48,579 nucleotides of DNA from an uncultured Clostridia bacterium (GCA_937921505.1 CAKZUB010000081.1:1-48579); one strand, 5' to 3'; counted from the stretch's first letter, positions 1 to 9,767 are shown. Program-made: numbers and translations. Notes: generated by a model from the letters alone, not told the origin.

Positions 1-24
1 AACTTAATGTTTTCATGATAACAG

Positions 25-95
25 AAGAAGTTAGCGGATAAAATAATCTGATGCATAATGCAACAGAATAATTTGTCTACTAACTTCTTTTATTT
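25..95 (+). terminator. Long hairpin with T-rich tail
   Basis: The arms AAGAAGTTAG (25-34) and CTAACTTCTT (80-89) pair perfectly, and weaker pairing continues inward on both sides. A T-rich tail follows (TTTTATTTTG). It probably terminates a gene lying left of the window. Confidence 0.5.
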
Positions 96-139
96 TGTCT
101 GATATTGGTTTAATCAAAAGCAGGTAATGTGTGGAATAA

Positions 140-628
140 CAGTATAGTCAATATGAGAGGAGTAAAACATACGGGAATGATTTAAAATCTATAAAACAAG
201 TTATAGAATCACTAGATATGTATGAGGGTAAAACCATTGAGATTTTAGAAGTTAAAGATATCCAAAACTGCAGAATAGTGGCATTTTTATCTAATAGCAA
301 CCCTTCATATGCAAAGTTTATTAAAAATAAAGATGGCAATTACAAATGGCAATCTGTAAGGGAAAGTAAAAATGAATCTTTTGTGATGTATATAGTAACA
401 ATATTTGATAAAGAAAAGAGCTTTACTAAGCCTTTAATTATTACTAATGAAAATAATAGTATTGCTAAGATGGTAGTAGATGTTAATGGAAAGAATATAA
501 ATAAAGAATTTGAAGTAGGTAAAAATACAGTTACTTGGTTTGATTTACCAGATTCAAATGGAAGTTCTTATAGCTTTAAAAATTATAAATACTACGATAT
601 CAATGGAACTCTGTTAGATAAAAGATAA
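140..628 (+). pseudogene. 5'-truncated hypothetical protein gene
   Basis: The only ATG in this frame is at 218, which would give 136 residues with no convincing ribosome binding site. The frame is open back to 140 and the upstream codons look coding (they read ...GNDLKSIKQVIESLD before the Met), yet they contain no ATG, GTG or TTG. The likely explanation is that a longer gene lost its 5' end, including any signal peptide. The remaining protein is rich in beta-forming stretches and Lys/Asn and has no motif I recognise. It could be the C-terminal half of a secreted or lipoprotein. If translation does start at 218, the protein would be a small cytoplasmic hypothetical. The next gene starts about 170 bp downstream and is not obviously coupled to this one. 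Confidence 0.45.
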
Positions 629-797
629 GAAATACAGAAATTATTATACAGCACGAAGAAAATGCTAAGCTTAAAGAACAGTTTAATAAGAATAGAAAAA
701 ATAGCTGCCATAGGATACTCTAGCTATGAGTAGAAAAAGCTAAAATAGCATATAAATAGTATAAACATTACACATGACAACAAGGAGGCAACAAACA

Positions 798-1505
798 ATG
801 AAACACAAGATTAAACCACTTATTTATATGTTAATAGCAGCAGTACTCGTGAATAGTCACGTTATGCTAACGAGCGCAAAAGAGAATTTTACGGTATGTA
901 TAGATCCAGGACATCAAGCCAAAGGAGATGCAAAGGCAGAACCTATCGCACCAGGTTCTGGGCAAAGAAAGGCAAGAGTATCTTCAGGAACAAGTGGTGT
1001 AGGAACTAAAAAGGCTGAGTATAAGGTGAACCTAGAAGCAGCTATCATACTCAAAGAACTGCTGCAGGCAAAAGGCTATCAAGTAGTCATGACAAGAGAA
1101 ACACATGATATTAATATAAGTAATGCCGAAAGAGCAGAAGTGGCCAATAAAGCTAAGGCGGATATGACGATTAGACTACACTGCGACAGCATAGGAAATT
1201 CTGGCAAAAGTGGAGTGGTGCTATTGGTACCGGCTAAGAAGGGAGCTCATACAGCAGCCATTTATGAACCGAGTTATAAATACGCACAGCTACTCAAAGA
1301 GTCTTTACAAACTAGGGGCATTAAGGTAAATGGTATTTTTGAAAGAAGTGATATTACAGGTTTTAATTGGTCAAGAGTGCCAGTTGTTATCTTTGAAATG
1401 GGATTTATGAGTAATTGGAGTGAGGATAAAATGCTCTCTGATAAAAACTATCAAACAAAACTAATGCAAGCTGTTACACAATCTTTAGAAGTATACAATC
1501 AATAA
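798..1505 (+). CDS. N-acetylmuramoyl-L-alanine amidase (Amidase_3), secreted
   Basis: This is a zinc-dependent peptidoglycan amidase that cleaves the bond between N-acetylmuramic acid and L-Ala, exported to the cell wall. The start at 798 is chosen because AGGAGG lies at 783-788; an upstream ATG at 774 has no such site. Residues 1-27 form a signal peptide (Lys-rich start, hydrophobic core, SA cleavage region). Amidase_3 motifs follow: DPGH with zinc His39, a probable zinc Glu at 74, zinc His128 in RLHCD, and catalytic Glu200 in VIFEMGFMSN. At about 235 residues it is a bare catalytic domain with no SH3, LysM or SPOR wall-binding module. A strong terminator follows directly. Its exact role (division, sporulation or germination) cannot be told from sequence. 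Confidence 0.88.
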   Translation: MKHKIKPLIYMLIAAVLVNSHVMLTSAKENFTVCIDPGHQAKGDAKAEPIAPGSGQRKARVSSGTSGVGTKKAEYKVNLEAAIILKELLQAKGYQVVMTRETHDINISNAERAEVANKAKADMTIRLHCDSIGNSGKSGVVLLVPAKKGAHTAAIYEPSYKYAQLLKESLQTRGIKVNGIFERSDITGFNWSRVPVVIFEMGFMSNWSEDKMLSDKNYQTKLMQAVTQSLEVYNQ

Positions 1506-1507
1506 TA

Positions 1508-1560
1508 AAGACCTGTCACTACAGTGCATTAAGCATCTCATGTAGTGATAGGTCTTTTGT
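1508..1560 (+). terminator. Rho-independent terminator after the amidase gene
   Basis: A 16-bp stem, AAGACCTGTCACTACA (1508-1523) against TGTAGTGATAGGTCTT (1541-1556), has one G-T wobble and is followed by TTTTGTG. The stem is symmetrical, so it may also serve the convergent gene ending at 1580. Confidence 0.8.
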
Positions 1561-1579
1561 GTTTTCAGCTTTTAGAGAT

Positions 1580-2746
1580 TTAATAATGCATATGCACTAA
1601 GTGGAATTTGATGTTACTATTACTCCATCCAAGGTCATAGGGTACGAGCAGTCTATCTGTATTGTGGCAAGTTACAAGAGGATATCCTTTAGAATCTAGA
1701 CCTGTTACAGTGGAGATATGCACAATTTTACCTTTTTTCTCATAAGCTACAAAGTCTCCAGGACGCATCTTGTAGGCAGCTTTATAAATTTCTTGATATT
1801 TACCTTTTGCAATATAAGAGCCACGGCCGCTGCCCACCATATAATTTTTAAAGCCTTGTGCATTGACCCACGCTTTAGTAGCTGATCGGTCACGATAGTT
1901 CCATGCACCACCCTTTTTAAATTCTCCTCCTTCATGAAGAATTTGAGAAGCAAAATTGGCACAATCGCCACCATCGGGATTAAAGTTGCGATAAGCTTTG
2001 TTATACTTAAACAGATACTCATCAGAGGGATCTATACCACAGTATTTGTGCGCATAGTCAATAGCTTTTTGTACACGTTCACTTGGCTTATACTCAGGTG
2101 ACGTATGTTTAAGAATATACTCTTTCATTTCAGCAGACTTAAGGTTATCAAGGTTTAGAGAATCAGCAAAAGGATCTGTATACCATTCTTTGGTAATAAC
2201 AAAACGGTCATTATCTTGCTTTAAGTTAATATAGTGAGACGTTCCAAGTCTGAAAGTATTAGGAACTTGGGGGGTATCGATATAACTATAATTAAACTCA
2301 GTAGATACAAAACAAATAATGCCATAAAGTCCAGGTTCTTTTTCCTTGATTTTTCGGATCTTAATAACGGAGTCAATCTTATTAAATTGGATAGATTGTT
2401 TTTCTGACCAGTTTTTAAAATATTTTATTTTTTTAGCTTCACTTTCATAAGCCCACAGACTTACTTTAATATTAAGATTATAAAATGCTTTTAAAGTCTC
2501 GGCGTCTAATTTAACAATACAATCATTTCGTGTTGCAAAAAGACTTTTTAAAATTTCTTGAAATTCTTCCTTAAGGCTAGCATCTACATCTTCAGTAGTT
2601 GGTTTTATTTCACGCTCATCAGTCTTTATTGTTTCGCCATTCAAAATATAAGGATGCATACGAGGATAGCCAAAACTTACGGTCGTATTATACATGAAGG
2701 TAATGAGACAAATATATATAATAAAGTGTTTTTTTGATTTTCTCAA
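1580..2746 (-). CDS. Secreted Amidase_6-domain protein
   Basis: The start is TTG at 2746, preceded on the minus strand by AAGGGGAG; no ATG fits. Residues 1-27 are a signal peptide. Residues about 30-215 form a poorly conserved alpha/beta region with no family I can name. Residues about 220-388 match the putative amidase domain Amidase_6 (PF12671): a Gly-Gly-Asp-Cys-Ala-Asn-Phe motif with the likely nucleophile Cys262, then His343 in KIVHIS and His361 in TCHNTD. Family members are predicted papain-like (NlpC/P60-related) hydrolases of cell-wall peptides. The gene is divergent from the ABC importer, with a palindrome between them. A second, minimal copy of the same domain lies at 15637-16143. 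The enzymatic role is inferred from the family. Confidence 0.8.
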   Translation of the reverse strand: MRKSKKHFIIYICLITFMYNTTVSFGYPRMHPYILNGETIKTDEREIKPTTEDVDASLKEEFQEILKSLFATRNDCIVKLDAETLKAFYNLNIKVSLWAYESEAKKIKYFKNWSEKQSIQFNKIDSVIKIRKIKEKEPGLYGIICFVSTEFNYSYIDTPQVPNTFRLGTSHYINLKQDNDRFVITKEWYTDPFADSLNLDNLKSAEMKEYILKHTSPEYKPSERVQKAIDYAHKYCGIDPSDEYLFKYNKAYRNFNPDGGDCANFASQILHEGGEFKKGGAWNYRDRSATKAWVNAQGFKNYMVGSGRGSYIAKGKYQEIYKAAYKMRPGDFVAYEKKGKIVHISTVTGLDSKGYPLVTCHNTDRLLVPYDLGWSNSNIKFHLVHMHY

Positions 2747-2777
2747 ACTTTTCTCCCCTTTTTAATTAGTTTTTCGC

Positions 2778-2798
2778 TATAATATAGTTTGTACAAAC
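2778..2798. promoter_or_regulatory. TATAAT-like box and perfect palindrome in divergent promoter region
   Basis: Between the divergent Amidase_6 gene and the importer operon, TATAAT occurs at 2778-2783 and a perfect 12-bp palindrome GTTTGTACAAAC at 2787-2798. The palindrome is placed where a repressor or activator could control one or both genes. The regulator is unknown. Confidence 0.4.
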
Positions 2799-2865
2799 AA
2801 ACAAATATTATAAATGGAAAATTTAGAGTATAAAAAAATACACACTAGCATAGGAGATGAAGTTC

Positions 2866-3834
2866 ATGAAAAGAAAAAAATTATTGCATTTAATACTGGT
2901 AGGGGTAATGGCTATAGGAGTGCTTACAGGATGTGCAGGCAAATCGGCATCTAAGGTATCAGAGCCACTTCGCATTGCAGCCCTCAATGGACCAACAGGA
3001 ATGGGTATGGCAAAACTTATGGAAGAAGAGTCAGATAAATACACGATTAGTTTATATCAAAGTCCAGATGAAATTGTAGGAAAGCTCGTAAGTGGTGAGC
3101 TAGATATTGCATGTATACCTTCTAATCTAGCTGCAGTTTTATATCAGAAAACACAAAAAGGTATTAGTCTTTTAGGGACGAATACTCTGGGTGTTCTTTA
3201 CATTGTGGAAAATGGAGAAACTATCAAAAACTTAGAAGACCTCAAAGGAAAAAAAATCATTTTAAGTGGAAAAGGGTCTACACCAGAATTTATAATGAAT
3301 AATATTCTCTTATCAGCAGATATCAATCCTTCAAAAGATGTAACGATAGAATTTATGGCCAATCATACAGATGTTGTTTCAACAGTAGTTGCAAATCCAG
3401 GGACAATAGCCCTTTTGCCCGAACCACATGTGAGTATTGCGCAGGCCAAAGGGGAAGGGATAAAGGTTGTGCTAGATATGAATGCAGCATGGGAAGAAAG
3501 TGAATCCGTAGATTTGCCAATGGGTGTTATTGTAGCAAGCAACACTTTTATTAAAGAAAAAGAAAATGACTTGGGAGTGTTTTTAGAAAGCTATAAAAAA
3601 TCGGTAGAATTTGTGAATAATAGTCCAGATGAAGCGGCTGTACTTATAGAAAAGTATAAAATTATACCAAGTTCAGAGATAGCTAAAGGAGCTATTCCAA
3701 AATGCAATATAGTATTTAGAGATGCACAAAAGTCAAAAGTATCCCTTCAGAAATTTTATGAGATTTTAAATGCTATAGAGCCTAAGTCAATTGGAGGTAG
3801 TATACCAGATGAAGCGTTCTATTACGCCAAGTAG
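2866..3834 (+). CDS. ABC transporter substrate-binding lipoprotein (SsuA/TauA/ThiY-like)
   Basis: This is the extracellular substrate receptor of an importer. The start at 2866 puts AGGAG (2852-2856) at a normal distance; an in-frame ATG at 2857 would directly abut that site. Residues 1-22 are a lipoprotein signal peptide ending in the lipobox LTGC, with lipidated Cys23. The rest has the two-lobed NMT1/SsuA-like pattern: an early IAALNGPTG segment, the ELDIACIPSN loop, and the hinge stretch around NLEDLKGKKI. The gene overlaps the permease gene by 26 bp and heads a receptor-permease-ATPase operon. This class binds sulfonates, nitrate, bicarbonate or thiamin precursors. Nothing in the sequence or neighbours fixes the substrate. 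Confidence 0.85.
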   Translation: MKRKKLLHLILVGVMAIGVLTGCAGKSASKVSEPLRIAALNGPTGMGMAKLMEEESDKYTISLYQSPDEIVGKLVSGELDIACIPSNLAAVLYQKTQKGISLLGTNTLGVLYIVENGETIKNLEDLKGKKIILSGKGSTPEFIMNNILLSADINPSKDVTIEFMANHTDVVSTVVANPGTIALLPEPHVSIAQAKGEGIKVVLDMNAAWEESESVDLPMGVIVASNTFIKEKENDLGVFLESYKKSVEFVNNSPDEAAVLIEKYKIIPSSEIAKGAIPKCNIVFRDAQKSKVSLQKFYEILNAIEPKSIGGSIPDEAFYYAK

Positions 3835-4558
3835 CATAAGAAAAATCATTATTGTGGCTGTCTGGATAGGTATTTGGCAGTTGGTATACATAGGAGTGGG
3901 TAAGGATATTTTGATTCCCGCGCCCGTAAGCACCTTTACTAAGTTATTTAAGATGATACAAGAAAAAATTTTTTATCACTATGTGATACACACGATTTAT
4001 AGGGTGTGTATGGGAGTTCTTATTTCTTTTATACTTGGGGTTACGACAGCACTGCTAAGTTATTTAAATAAACTCATTAGAGAATTTTTGCACCCACTTA
4101 TAGTTGTTATTCAGTCAACACCTGTTATGGCAGTTATTATTTTAGCGCTACTATGGGTCAATTCATCTTATGTGCCTATTTTAGTGTGTTTTTTAATGTG
4201 TTATCCCATCGTGTATACCAATGTGTTAACGGGACTTGGCAGTGTAGACTTCCAACTTATAGAAATGACAAAAGTCTATCAAGTAAAAAGGAAGCATATC
4301 ATAAAAGATATTTATATGCCTCATATTAGTGATTCAATCAAAGCGGCACTTAATTTATCAGTAGGCCTTGCATGGAAAGTAGTGATTGCAGCAGAAGTTT
4401 TAGCAGTTCCCACATACTCTATGGGCTATAATCTACTCAGTGCAAAAGTTTATTTAGAAACACAGGAAGTTTTTGCATGGGTAATTGTTATTGTACTCTT
4501 AAGCAGTCTTTTTGAAAAATTGATAAGTAGAATACTTGGGAGTAGAAAGAAGGCATAG
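3809..4558 (+). CDS. ABC transporter permease (SsuC/TauC-like)
   Basis: This inner-membrane permease of about 249 residues has roughly six hydrophobic segments and belongs to the binding-protein-dependent transport family (BPD_transp_1). The cytoplasmic EAA-type loop that contacts the ATPase is visible around residues 150-170 (LIEMTKVYQVKRKHIIKDIY), although the canonical Gly is not conserved. The start at 3809 is chosen because GGAGG lies at 3793-3797; an in-frame TTG at 3791 would lack a site. It overlaps the receptor gene by 26 bp and ends 1 bp before the ATPase start, which indicates translational coupling. It presumably forms a homodimer, since only one permease gene is present. Confidence 0.85.
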   Translation: MKRSITPSSIRKIIIVAVWIGIWQLVYIGVGKDILIPAPVSTFTKLFKMIQEKIFYHYVIHTIYRVCMGVLISFILGVTTALLSYLNKLIREFLHPLIVVIQSTPVMAVIILALLWVNSSYVPILVCFLMCYPIVYTNVLTGLGSVDFQLIEMTKVYQVKRKHIIKDIYMPHISDSIKAALNLSVGLAWKVVIAAEVLAVPTYSMGYNLLSAKVYLETQEVFAWVIVIVLLSSLFEKLISRILGSRKKA

Positions 4559-4559
4559 C

Positions 4560-5156
4560 ATGATACAAGTAAAGGGACTTTATAAAAAATATAAAAAAGA
4601 TTATTTATATGAAAACTTTGATATAGCTTTCCACACGCACAAAGTAACGAGTATACTAGGGCCTTCAGGATGTGGCAAAACAACATTGCTTAGAATAATT
4701 GGAGGACTGGAGCCTTATCAAAAAGGAGAAATTATAGGGGTTGAAAATAAAAATATAGCTTATGTATTTCAAGAGGATAGACTTATTCCGTGGATCAATG
4801 TAGAAGAGAATATTAAATTTGTCTTAAAATCCTACTTAAATGAAGAACAAATGGCAGGGCGTGTTGAGCAAGTACTTGCGATACTCAATCTTTTAGAACA
4901 TAAAAAGGATATGCCCAAAGAGTTAAGTGGTGGGATGCAAAGAAGAGTTGCAATCGGCAGAGCACTTGCTTATGACAGCGAAATACTTTTGATGGATGAA
5001 CCTTTTAAAGGGTTAGATGCAAATCTTAAAGATGAAATTTTGGTTGCTTTTAAAGAAATGCTAAGGCTAAATCCCAAAACAGTTATTTGTGTAACACATG
5101 ATTTGGAAGAAGCAAAGAAAGTATCAGATTATATTTATAATTTGGAAAAAAAATAA
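4560..5156 (+). CDS. ABC transporter ATP-binding protein (SsuB/TauB-like)
   Basis: This is the nucleotide-binding subunit of the importer, with every ABC motif present: Walker A GPSGCGKT (34-41), Q-loop Gln71, signature LSGGM (122-126), Walker B with Asp146-Glu147, and switch His180. At 198 residues it is shorter than the usual 240-260 because the C-terminal extension typical of SsuB/TauB is missing: it stops about 18 residues after the switch His. The catalytic core is complete, so it should be active. The start at 4560 follows GAAAGAAGG; the frame extends upstream to a TTG at 4536, but that would overlap the permease gene for no gain. It is the last gene of the operon, with a terminator directly after the stop. 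Confidence 0.87.
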   Translation: MIQVKGLYKKYKKDYLYENFDIAFHTHKVTSILGPSGCGKTTLLRIIGGLEPYQKGEIIGVENKNIAYVFQEDRLIPWINVEENIKFVLKSYLNEEQMAGRVEQVLAILNLLEHKKDMPKELSGGMQRRVAIGRALAYDSEILLMDEPFKGLDANLKDEILVAFKEMLRLNPKTVICVTHDLEEAKKVSDYIYNLEKK

Positions 5157-5193
5157 ACAGTTTGTAACCATAGTTACAGACCGTTTTTTTTTT
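5157..5193 (+). terminator. Terminator of the importer operon
   Basis: The stem ACAGTTTGTAAC (5157-5168) pairs with GTTACAGACCGT (5173-5184) around a 4-nt loop, with one mismatch and one wobble, followed by a run of ten T. Confidence 0.85.
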
Positions 5194-5217
5194 ATAGTCT
5201 ATACTTGGAAATGTAAA

Positions 5218-5233
5218 GAACGTAAATGAACGT
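5218..5233 (+). promoter_or_regulatory. Direct repeat upstream of hcp
   Basis: GAACGT occurs at 5218-5223 and again at 5228-5233, one helical turn apart, about 40 bp before the hcp start. Spacing of one turn on the same strand would suit a regulator binding one face of the DNA. It does not match any nitrosative-stress operator that I can confirm. Confidence 0.25.
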
Positions 5234-5273
5234 TAAAAAAATATAAAAAAGATTAAAACTAGGAGGAAAGATT

Positions 5274-6911
5274 ATGGAGAATTTGATGTTTTGTTACCAA
5301 TGTCAAGAAACAGCAGGATGCAGTGGGTGTACTAAAAGGGGAGTTTGTGGTAAAACACCAGAAGTTGCAAAGATCCAAGACTTACTTATTTATGTAACAA
5401 AAGGACTTAGTGAAATTACAACAAGACTAAGAGCAGAAGGCAAACAAATAGCAGAAGATGTAAATCAATTTATAACACTTAATTTATTTACAACTATTAC
5501 AAATGCAAACTTTGATTTAGAAGTTTTTTATAATAGAGTACAAGAAACACTGGATATAAGAGAGAGCTTAGTGACAACACTAAATGATGCATCAGGACTT
5601 AGTGAAGCTGCTACAGTTAAGTTTGCTTCAAGAGATGAGATGGATACAAAAGCTGAGGTTATTGGGGTACTCTCAACAAAGGATGAAGACATCAGAAGCC
5701 TTAGAGAACTTATTACTTACGGTTTAAAAGGACTTGCAGCTTACCTGAAACATGCGAATGTTCTTAAACATACATCAGAAGATACGGCAGCTTTTATGCA
5801 AAAAGCACTTGCAAGTACTTTAGATGATACACTCGCTGTAGCAGACTATGTAGGGATTACCCTTGAAACAGGAAAATATGGGGTAGACGGTATGGCACTT
5901 TTAGATGCAGCTAACACAACAAGCTATGGACATCCAGAAGTTACAAAAGTAAATCTTGGTGTTAGAAATAATCCAGCAATTATTATTTCAGGACATGATC
6001 TTAGAGACTTAGAACAATTACTCGAGCAAACAAAAGGAACGGGTGTAGATGTTTATACACATTCAGAAATGCTTCCAGCACACTACTACCCAGCGTTTAA
6101 AAAATATGATAACTTTGTAGGTAACTACGGTAATGCATGGCACAAACAAAAAGAAGAGTTTACAAGCTTTAATGGCCCAATTCTTATGACAACTAACTGT
6201 ATTGTACCTCCAAGCGATGTGTATAAAGAAAGACTCTACACAACAGGATCAGCAGGGTTTACAGGATGCAAACATATTGCAGTAGGCGCGGATGGTCTTA
6301 AAGACTTCACACCAATCATTGAACATGCAAAACGCTGCGTAGCACCAACAGAAATTGAAACAGGTGAGATCGTGGGAGGTTTTGCGCATAATCAAGTTCT
6401 TGCACTTGCAGACAAAGTAGTAGATGCAGTCAAAACTGGTGCGATTAAAAAATTCTTTGTTATGGCAGGCTGTGATGGTCGTCAAAAATCAAGAAGTTAT
6501 TATACAGATTTTGCAGAAGCACTTCCAAAAGATACAGTGATCTTAACAGCCGGCTGTGCAAAATACAGATACAACAAACTCGGGCTTGGAGATATTGGCG
6601 GTATACCAAGAGTACTTGATGCAGGTCAATGTAATGACTCTTACTCACTTGCACTTATTGCACTTAAATTAAAAGAAGTCTTTGAACTTGAAGATATTAA
6701 TGATCTTCCAATTGCGTTTAATATTGCATGGTATGAACAAAAAGCAGTTATTGTACTTCTTGCATTACTTCACTTAGGTGTTAAAAATATTCACTTAGGA
6801 CCAACACTTCCAGCATTCCTTTCACCAAATGTAGTTAATGTTTTAGTAGAAAACTTTGGTATTGGTGGCATTACAAATGTTGAAGATGACTTAAAAATGT
6901 TTATGGCATAA
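5274..6911 (+). CDS. hcp: Hybrid cluster protein (hydroxylamine reductase), class I
   Basis: Hcp is a cytoplasmic Fe-S enzyme with hydroxylamine and nitric oxide reductase activity, used against nitrosative stress. The N-terminal cysteines are C7, C10, C19 and C25, the CX2CX8CX5C spacing of the anaerobe-type class I protein that carries a [4Fe-4S] cluster; C16 is an additional Cys. Hybrid-cluster ligand regions are recognisable in order: His in SGHDLRDLE, Glu in [10 protein letters not shown], and Cys in TTNCIV, GFTGCKH, AGCDGR (candidate) and AGCAKYR, then Glu in AWYEQKA. The length of 545 residues is normal. AGGAGG precedes the ATG. It is monocistronic, between two hairpins. No hcr reductase gene is adjacent, although an FNR-ferredoxin reductase is encoded 36 kb away at 43193. 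Confidence 0.95.
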   Translation: MENLMFCYQCQETAGCSGCTKRGVCGKTPEVAKIQDLLIYVTKGLSEITTRLRAEGKQIAEDVNQFITLNLFTTITNANFDLEVFYNRVQETLDIRESLVTTLNDASGLSEAATVKFASRDEMDTKAEVIGVLSTKDEDIRSLRELITYGLKGLAAYLKHANVLKHTSEDTAAFMQKALASTLDDTLAVADYVGITLETGKYGVDGMALLDAANTTSYGHPEVTKVNLGVRNNPAIIISGHDLRDLEQLLEQTKGTGVDVYTHSEMLPAHYYPAFKKYDNFVGNYGNAWHKQKEEFTSFNGPILMTTNCIVPPSDVYKERLYTTGSAGFTGCKHIAVGADGLKDFTPIIEHAKRCVAPTEIETGEIVGGFAHNQVLALADKVVDAVKTGAIKKFFVMAGCDGRQKSRSYYTDFAEALPKDTVILTAGCAKYRYNKLGLGDIGGIPRVLDAGQCNDSYSLALIALKLKEVFELEDINDLPIAFNIAWYEQKAVIVLLALLHLGVKNIHLGPTLPAFLSPNVVNVLVENFGIGGITNVEDDLKMFMA

Positions 6912-6914
6912 GAT

Positions 6915-6973
6915 AGTTTAAACGCAAACAGGACATTCACTTGTTTAAAGTGAGTGTTCTGTTTGCGTTTAAC
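6915..6973. terminator. Long hairpin after hcp
   Basis: The left arm (6915-6941) and right arm (6949-6973) pair over about 25 bp with only small imperfections. No strong U-tract follows, so it may act as an mRNA 3'-end stabiliser or a weak terminator. Confidence 0.55.
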
Positions 6974-7111
6974 TAGATTGGTAACTAGAATATAATTATC
7001 ACTTTTTTCTAAATCATTGGAAAGTAAGCGGTGCATATGGTAAAATGTGCAATGAGGCACAAATTTTTTTAATAATAAATAATGAAATCAAATTAGAGGA
7101 CAATTTCAACA

Positions 7112-8293
7112 ATGAAAACTAATTGGAAAGAAAACATTGTCTTATTTTTAATAAGTCAGACGCTATCGCTGCTAGGCTCTTCATTAGTTCAGTATGCCAT
7201 CTTATGGTATATTACACTTAATACTAAGTCAGGTGTTATGATGACAATAGCTACTATTTGCGGATTCCTGCCTACATTTTTTCTCTCACCATTTGCTGGA
7301 GTATGGGCAGATCGGTATAATCGAAAAATACTTATCATATTGGCAGATTCATTTATTGCCATAACAACACTTTTACTAGCCATATTATTCTTAATGGGCT
7401 ATAAGTCTATGGAACTGCTTTTCGTAATGTCTGCTTTTCGGGCGGTTGGTTCGGGGATTCAAACACCGGCGATTGGAGCTTTCATCCCGCAAATTGTGCC
7501 TAAAGAACAGCTTACAAAAGTCAATGCTGCAAATAGCAGTATTCAAGCCATGGTTATGCTCATATCACCTATGCTAAGCGGAGCACTCCTTACCATGTCG
7601 ACCATTGAGGTTATTTTTTTCATTGATATAGTTACAGCGGTTATTGCAGTATTTCTACTGCTCATATTTCTCAAAGTGCCAGCCCATGATAAAGCACAAA
7701 GTCAAGAAAAAGTCAGCTATTTTAAAGATTTACAAGAAGGCATTGCCTATATCAAAGGGCATACTTATGTGAAAAAGTTTTTTGTTTTTTCCGCCTTCTT
7801 CTTGTTCTTAGCAGCACCCCCTTCTTTTTTAACACCGCTTCAAGTCACAAGAAGCTTTGGGGACGATGTATGGCGCTTAACGGCCATTGAAGTAACCTTT
7901 TCTATTGGTATGATGCTAGGGGGCGTACTGATGGCTACTTAGGGAGGCTTTAAAAACAAGATTCATACAATGACGCTTTCGTGTCTTGTTACTGGAAGCT
8001 GTACGGTTATTCTTGGCATTGTACCTGTTTTTTGGATGTACCTATTTATTATAGGCGTTGTTGGACTTTCGATATCATTTTATAATACGCCTTCAACTGT
8101 TTTATTACAGGAAAAAGTCGAAGCAGAGTACTTAGGAAGGGTATTTGGTGTTTTAGGTATGATTTCAAGCTCAATGATGCCACTAGGCGTGTTAATCTTT
8201 GGACCAATGGCCGATGTGATTCAAATCGAATCAATGCTTATAGTTATTGGCAGTAAAGACCTTGTTGAAGCAGGAAAGCCAAAATTTGAATGA
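7112..8293 (+). pseudogene. MFS drug exporter gene, broken by a nonsense codon and probable internal deletion
   Basis: The first frame (7112-7942, 276 residues) encodes helices 1-8 of a major facilitator of the MFS_3/Mef-like type, with motif A-like GVWADRYNRK after helix 2. It ends at TAG 7940-7942. Translation of the same frame continues without a shift through GGFKNKI into a further segment (7943-8293) that supplies the remaining helices, so the break is a single nonsense codon, most simply TGG to TAG. The 3' end also looks shortened: after IESMLIVIG the text jumps to a hydrophilic tail ending EAGKPKFE, leaving no room for the last helix. Separate re-initiation at the ATG at 7970 cannot be excluded but has no good ribosome binding site. 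The exporter is probably non-functional. Confidence 0.8.
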
Positions 8294-8441
8294 ACTATCA
8301 AATAATAAGCTAAGCATCTAAAAGATATAGAAAATTTTTCATAAACAAACTATGCTATGATTAAAGATATAAAACTACATTAATGATATAGTACTGTTGT
8401 CTATATGTAAGAAGAGATAACTTGAAAATGGAGGGAATATT

Positions 8442-9767
8442 TTGAAGATAAAGCAATATGTAATACTTATTTTAGGCTTCTGTTTGGCTTTAAATTTAAC
8501 AGGATGTAATAAAGGTAGTAGTGAAACACTGCAAGCTGAGGATTCACTTTATATAAGTGAAAGTCAGGAAGGAAATAGCCTTGAAGGTAGTTATGTTTAT
8601 GAGAATGTAGAGATGGGATTTTCTCTTGAGATGCCTCGTACATGGGAAGGGAAATTTTTTACTGAAAAAACGCAGGAGGGGGTATCCTTTTATCATAAAA
8701 ATAAAAAAGAAGGATTACATGCAGAATTATTTTCTATTTATATATTCGGAACTGAAGGAGACTGGGAAAATGCTTCACCAGAATTTAAGGAATATCACGC
8801 TTTAGAACTTGGCGTTAGGGAGGGCATGGTTTATGTAAGGGTAAGGCCATCTGATTTTCAATATAACCCAGAGGAAGAGGAAGAATCTGTTATAAGAGAG
8901 TATGAGAGCATGTTAGTTGAAAGCAATCTAATATTTGATTCATTTAGGTTTATAAATGAAAAAAATCCTTCTGTTGAGCAGTCAGACCCTAGTAAAGTTG
9001 TTTTGGAAGAAGAGTTTGTTACAGAAGATGGACTTACTTATACGCTCGTTCTTAATCGGTCAGATATAGAAAGCGAATACTATGATAATATTCGTATTTA
9101 TAAAGAGTATACATCCAAAAAGGAATGCGTATTTGATCTCCAATCGCAAGATTTTAATATTTTGGGGGTCAAATTGGATGAAGTGCCTGCATTTTATACT
9201 TATGAGGACCAAAATAAAGATGGTATTAAGGAATTATATTTTACAGAGTCAGGTCTCCTTAGTGATTATCCAAGAAGACTTATTATTGGATACTTCAATG
9301 AAACATTTGAAATAATGTTTTTTAGACCGATCTATAAAATAGAGTATCAAGATTTTGACGGAGATGGAAGCATGGAGCTTTTTGGAGAAACGATCCCCGG
9401 ACAAGTATCCTACGATATGGGTTTTGAGGAAGTTTTTAGGCTTCAAAATAATAAGTATTACCACGCAGCTGTGGCTACAAAGGAGTTTGCTGATTTGATG
9501 CAGGAGGAAGCTTTAAAACGATTCAACAAAGAGCGCTCCATTAAAAATCTTAACTACCTGATTGGCAGATACGCATACAGCAATGATTTAGAAAGTATTG
9601 ATAGACTGCTCCTTGAAAACGAGCAGATGATGGCACCTTATATAGAAAATCCAGATTACTATGAAGACGTCATGTATATTTCAAATATTTTTAGCATGAT
9701 AGAGATGTATGAGGAAAGATGGCAATGGAACCATGATAATGACGAAAGCTTGGCAGTGAGCGAGTAA
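8442..9767 (+). CDS. Lipoprotein of unknown function with Asp-rich calcium-loop-like repeats
   Basis: The start is TTG at 8442, preceded by GGAGGG. Residues 1-21 are a lipoprotein signal peptide ending LTGC, with lipidated Cys22. Residues about 40-170 resemble the one-domain lipoprotein type that begins with a short membrane-distal beta segment around SLEMPRTWEGKFF. Residues about 250-320 contain two Asp/Asn-rich loops (DQNKDGIKELYF and DFDGDGSMELFG), like the VCBS/FG-GAP or dockerin-like calcium loops of secreted proteins. The C-terminal 100 residues are helical and charged. The substrate or role is unknown. It stands alone, about 110 bp upstream of an ABC exporter pair, and could be independent of it. 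Confidence 0.7.
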   Translation: MKIKQYVILILGFCLALNLTGCNKGSSETLQAEDSLYISESQEGNSLEGSYVYENVEMGFSLEMPRTWEGKFFTEKTQEGVSFYHKNKKEGLHAELFSIYIFGTEGDWENASPEFKEYHALELGVREGMVYVRVRPSDFQYNPEEEEESVIREYESMLVESNLIFDSFRFINEKNPSVEQSDPSKVVLEEEFVTEDGLTYTLVLNRSDIESEYYDNIRIYKEYTSKKECVFDLQSQDFNILGVKLDEVPAFYTYEDQNKDGIKELYFTESGLLSDYPRRLIIGYFNETFEIMFFRPIYKIEYQDFDGDGSMELFGETIPGQVSYDMGFEEVFRLQNNKYYHAAVATKEFADLMQEEALKRFNKERSIKNLNYLIGRYAYSNDLESIDRLLLENEQMMAPYIENPDYYEDVMYISNIFSMIEMYEERWQWNHDNDESLAVSE

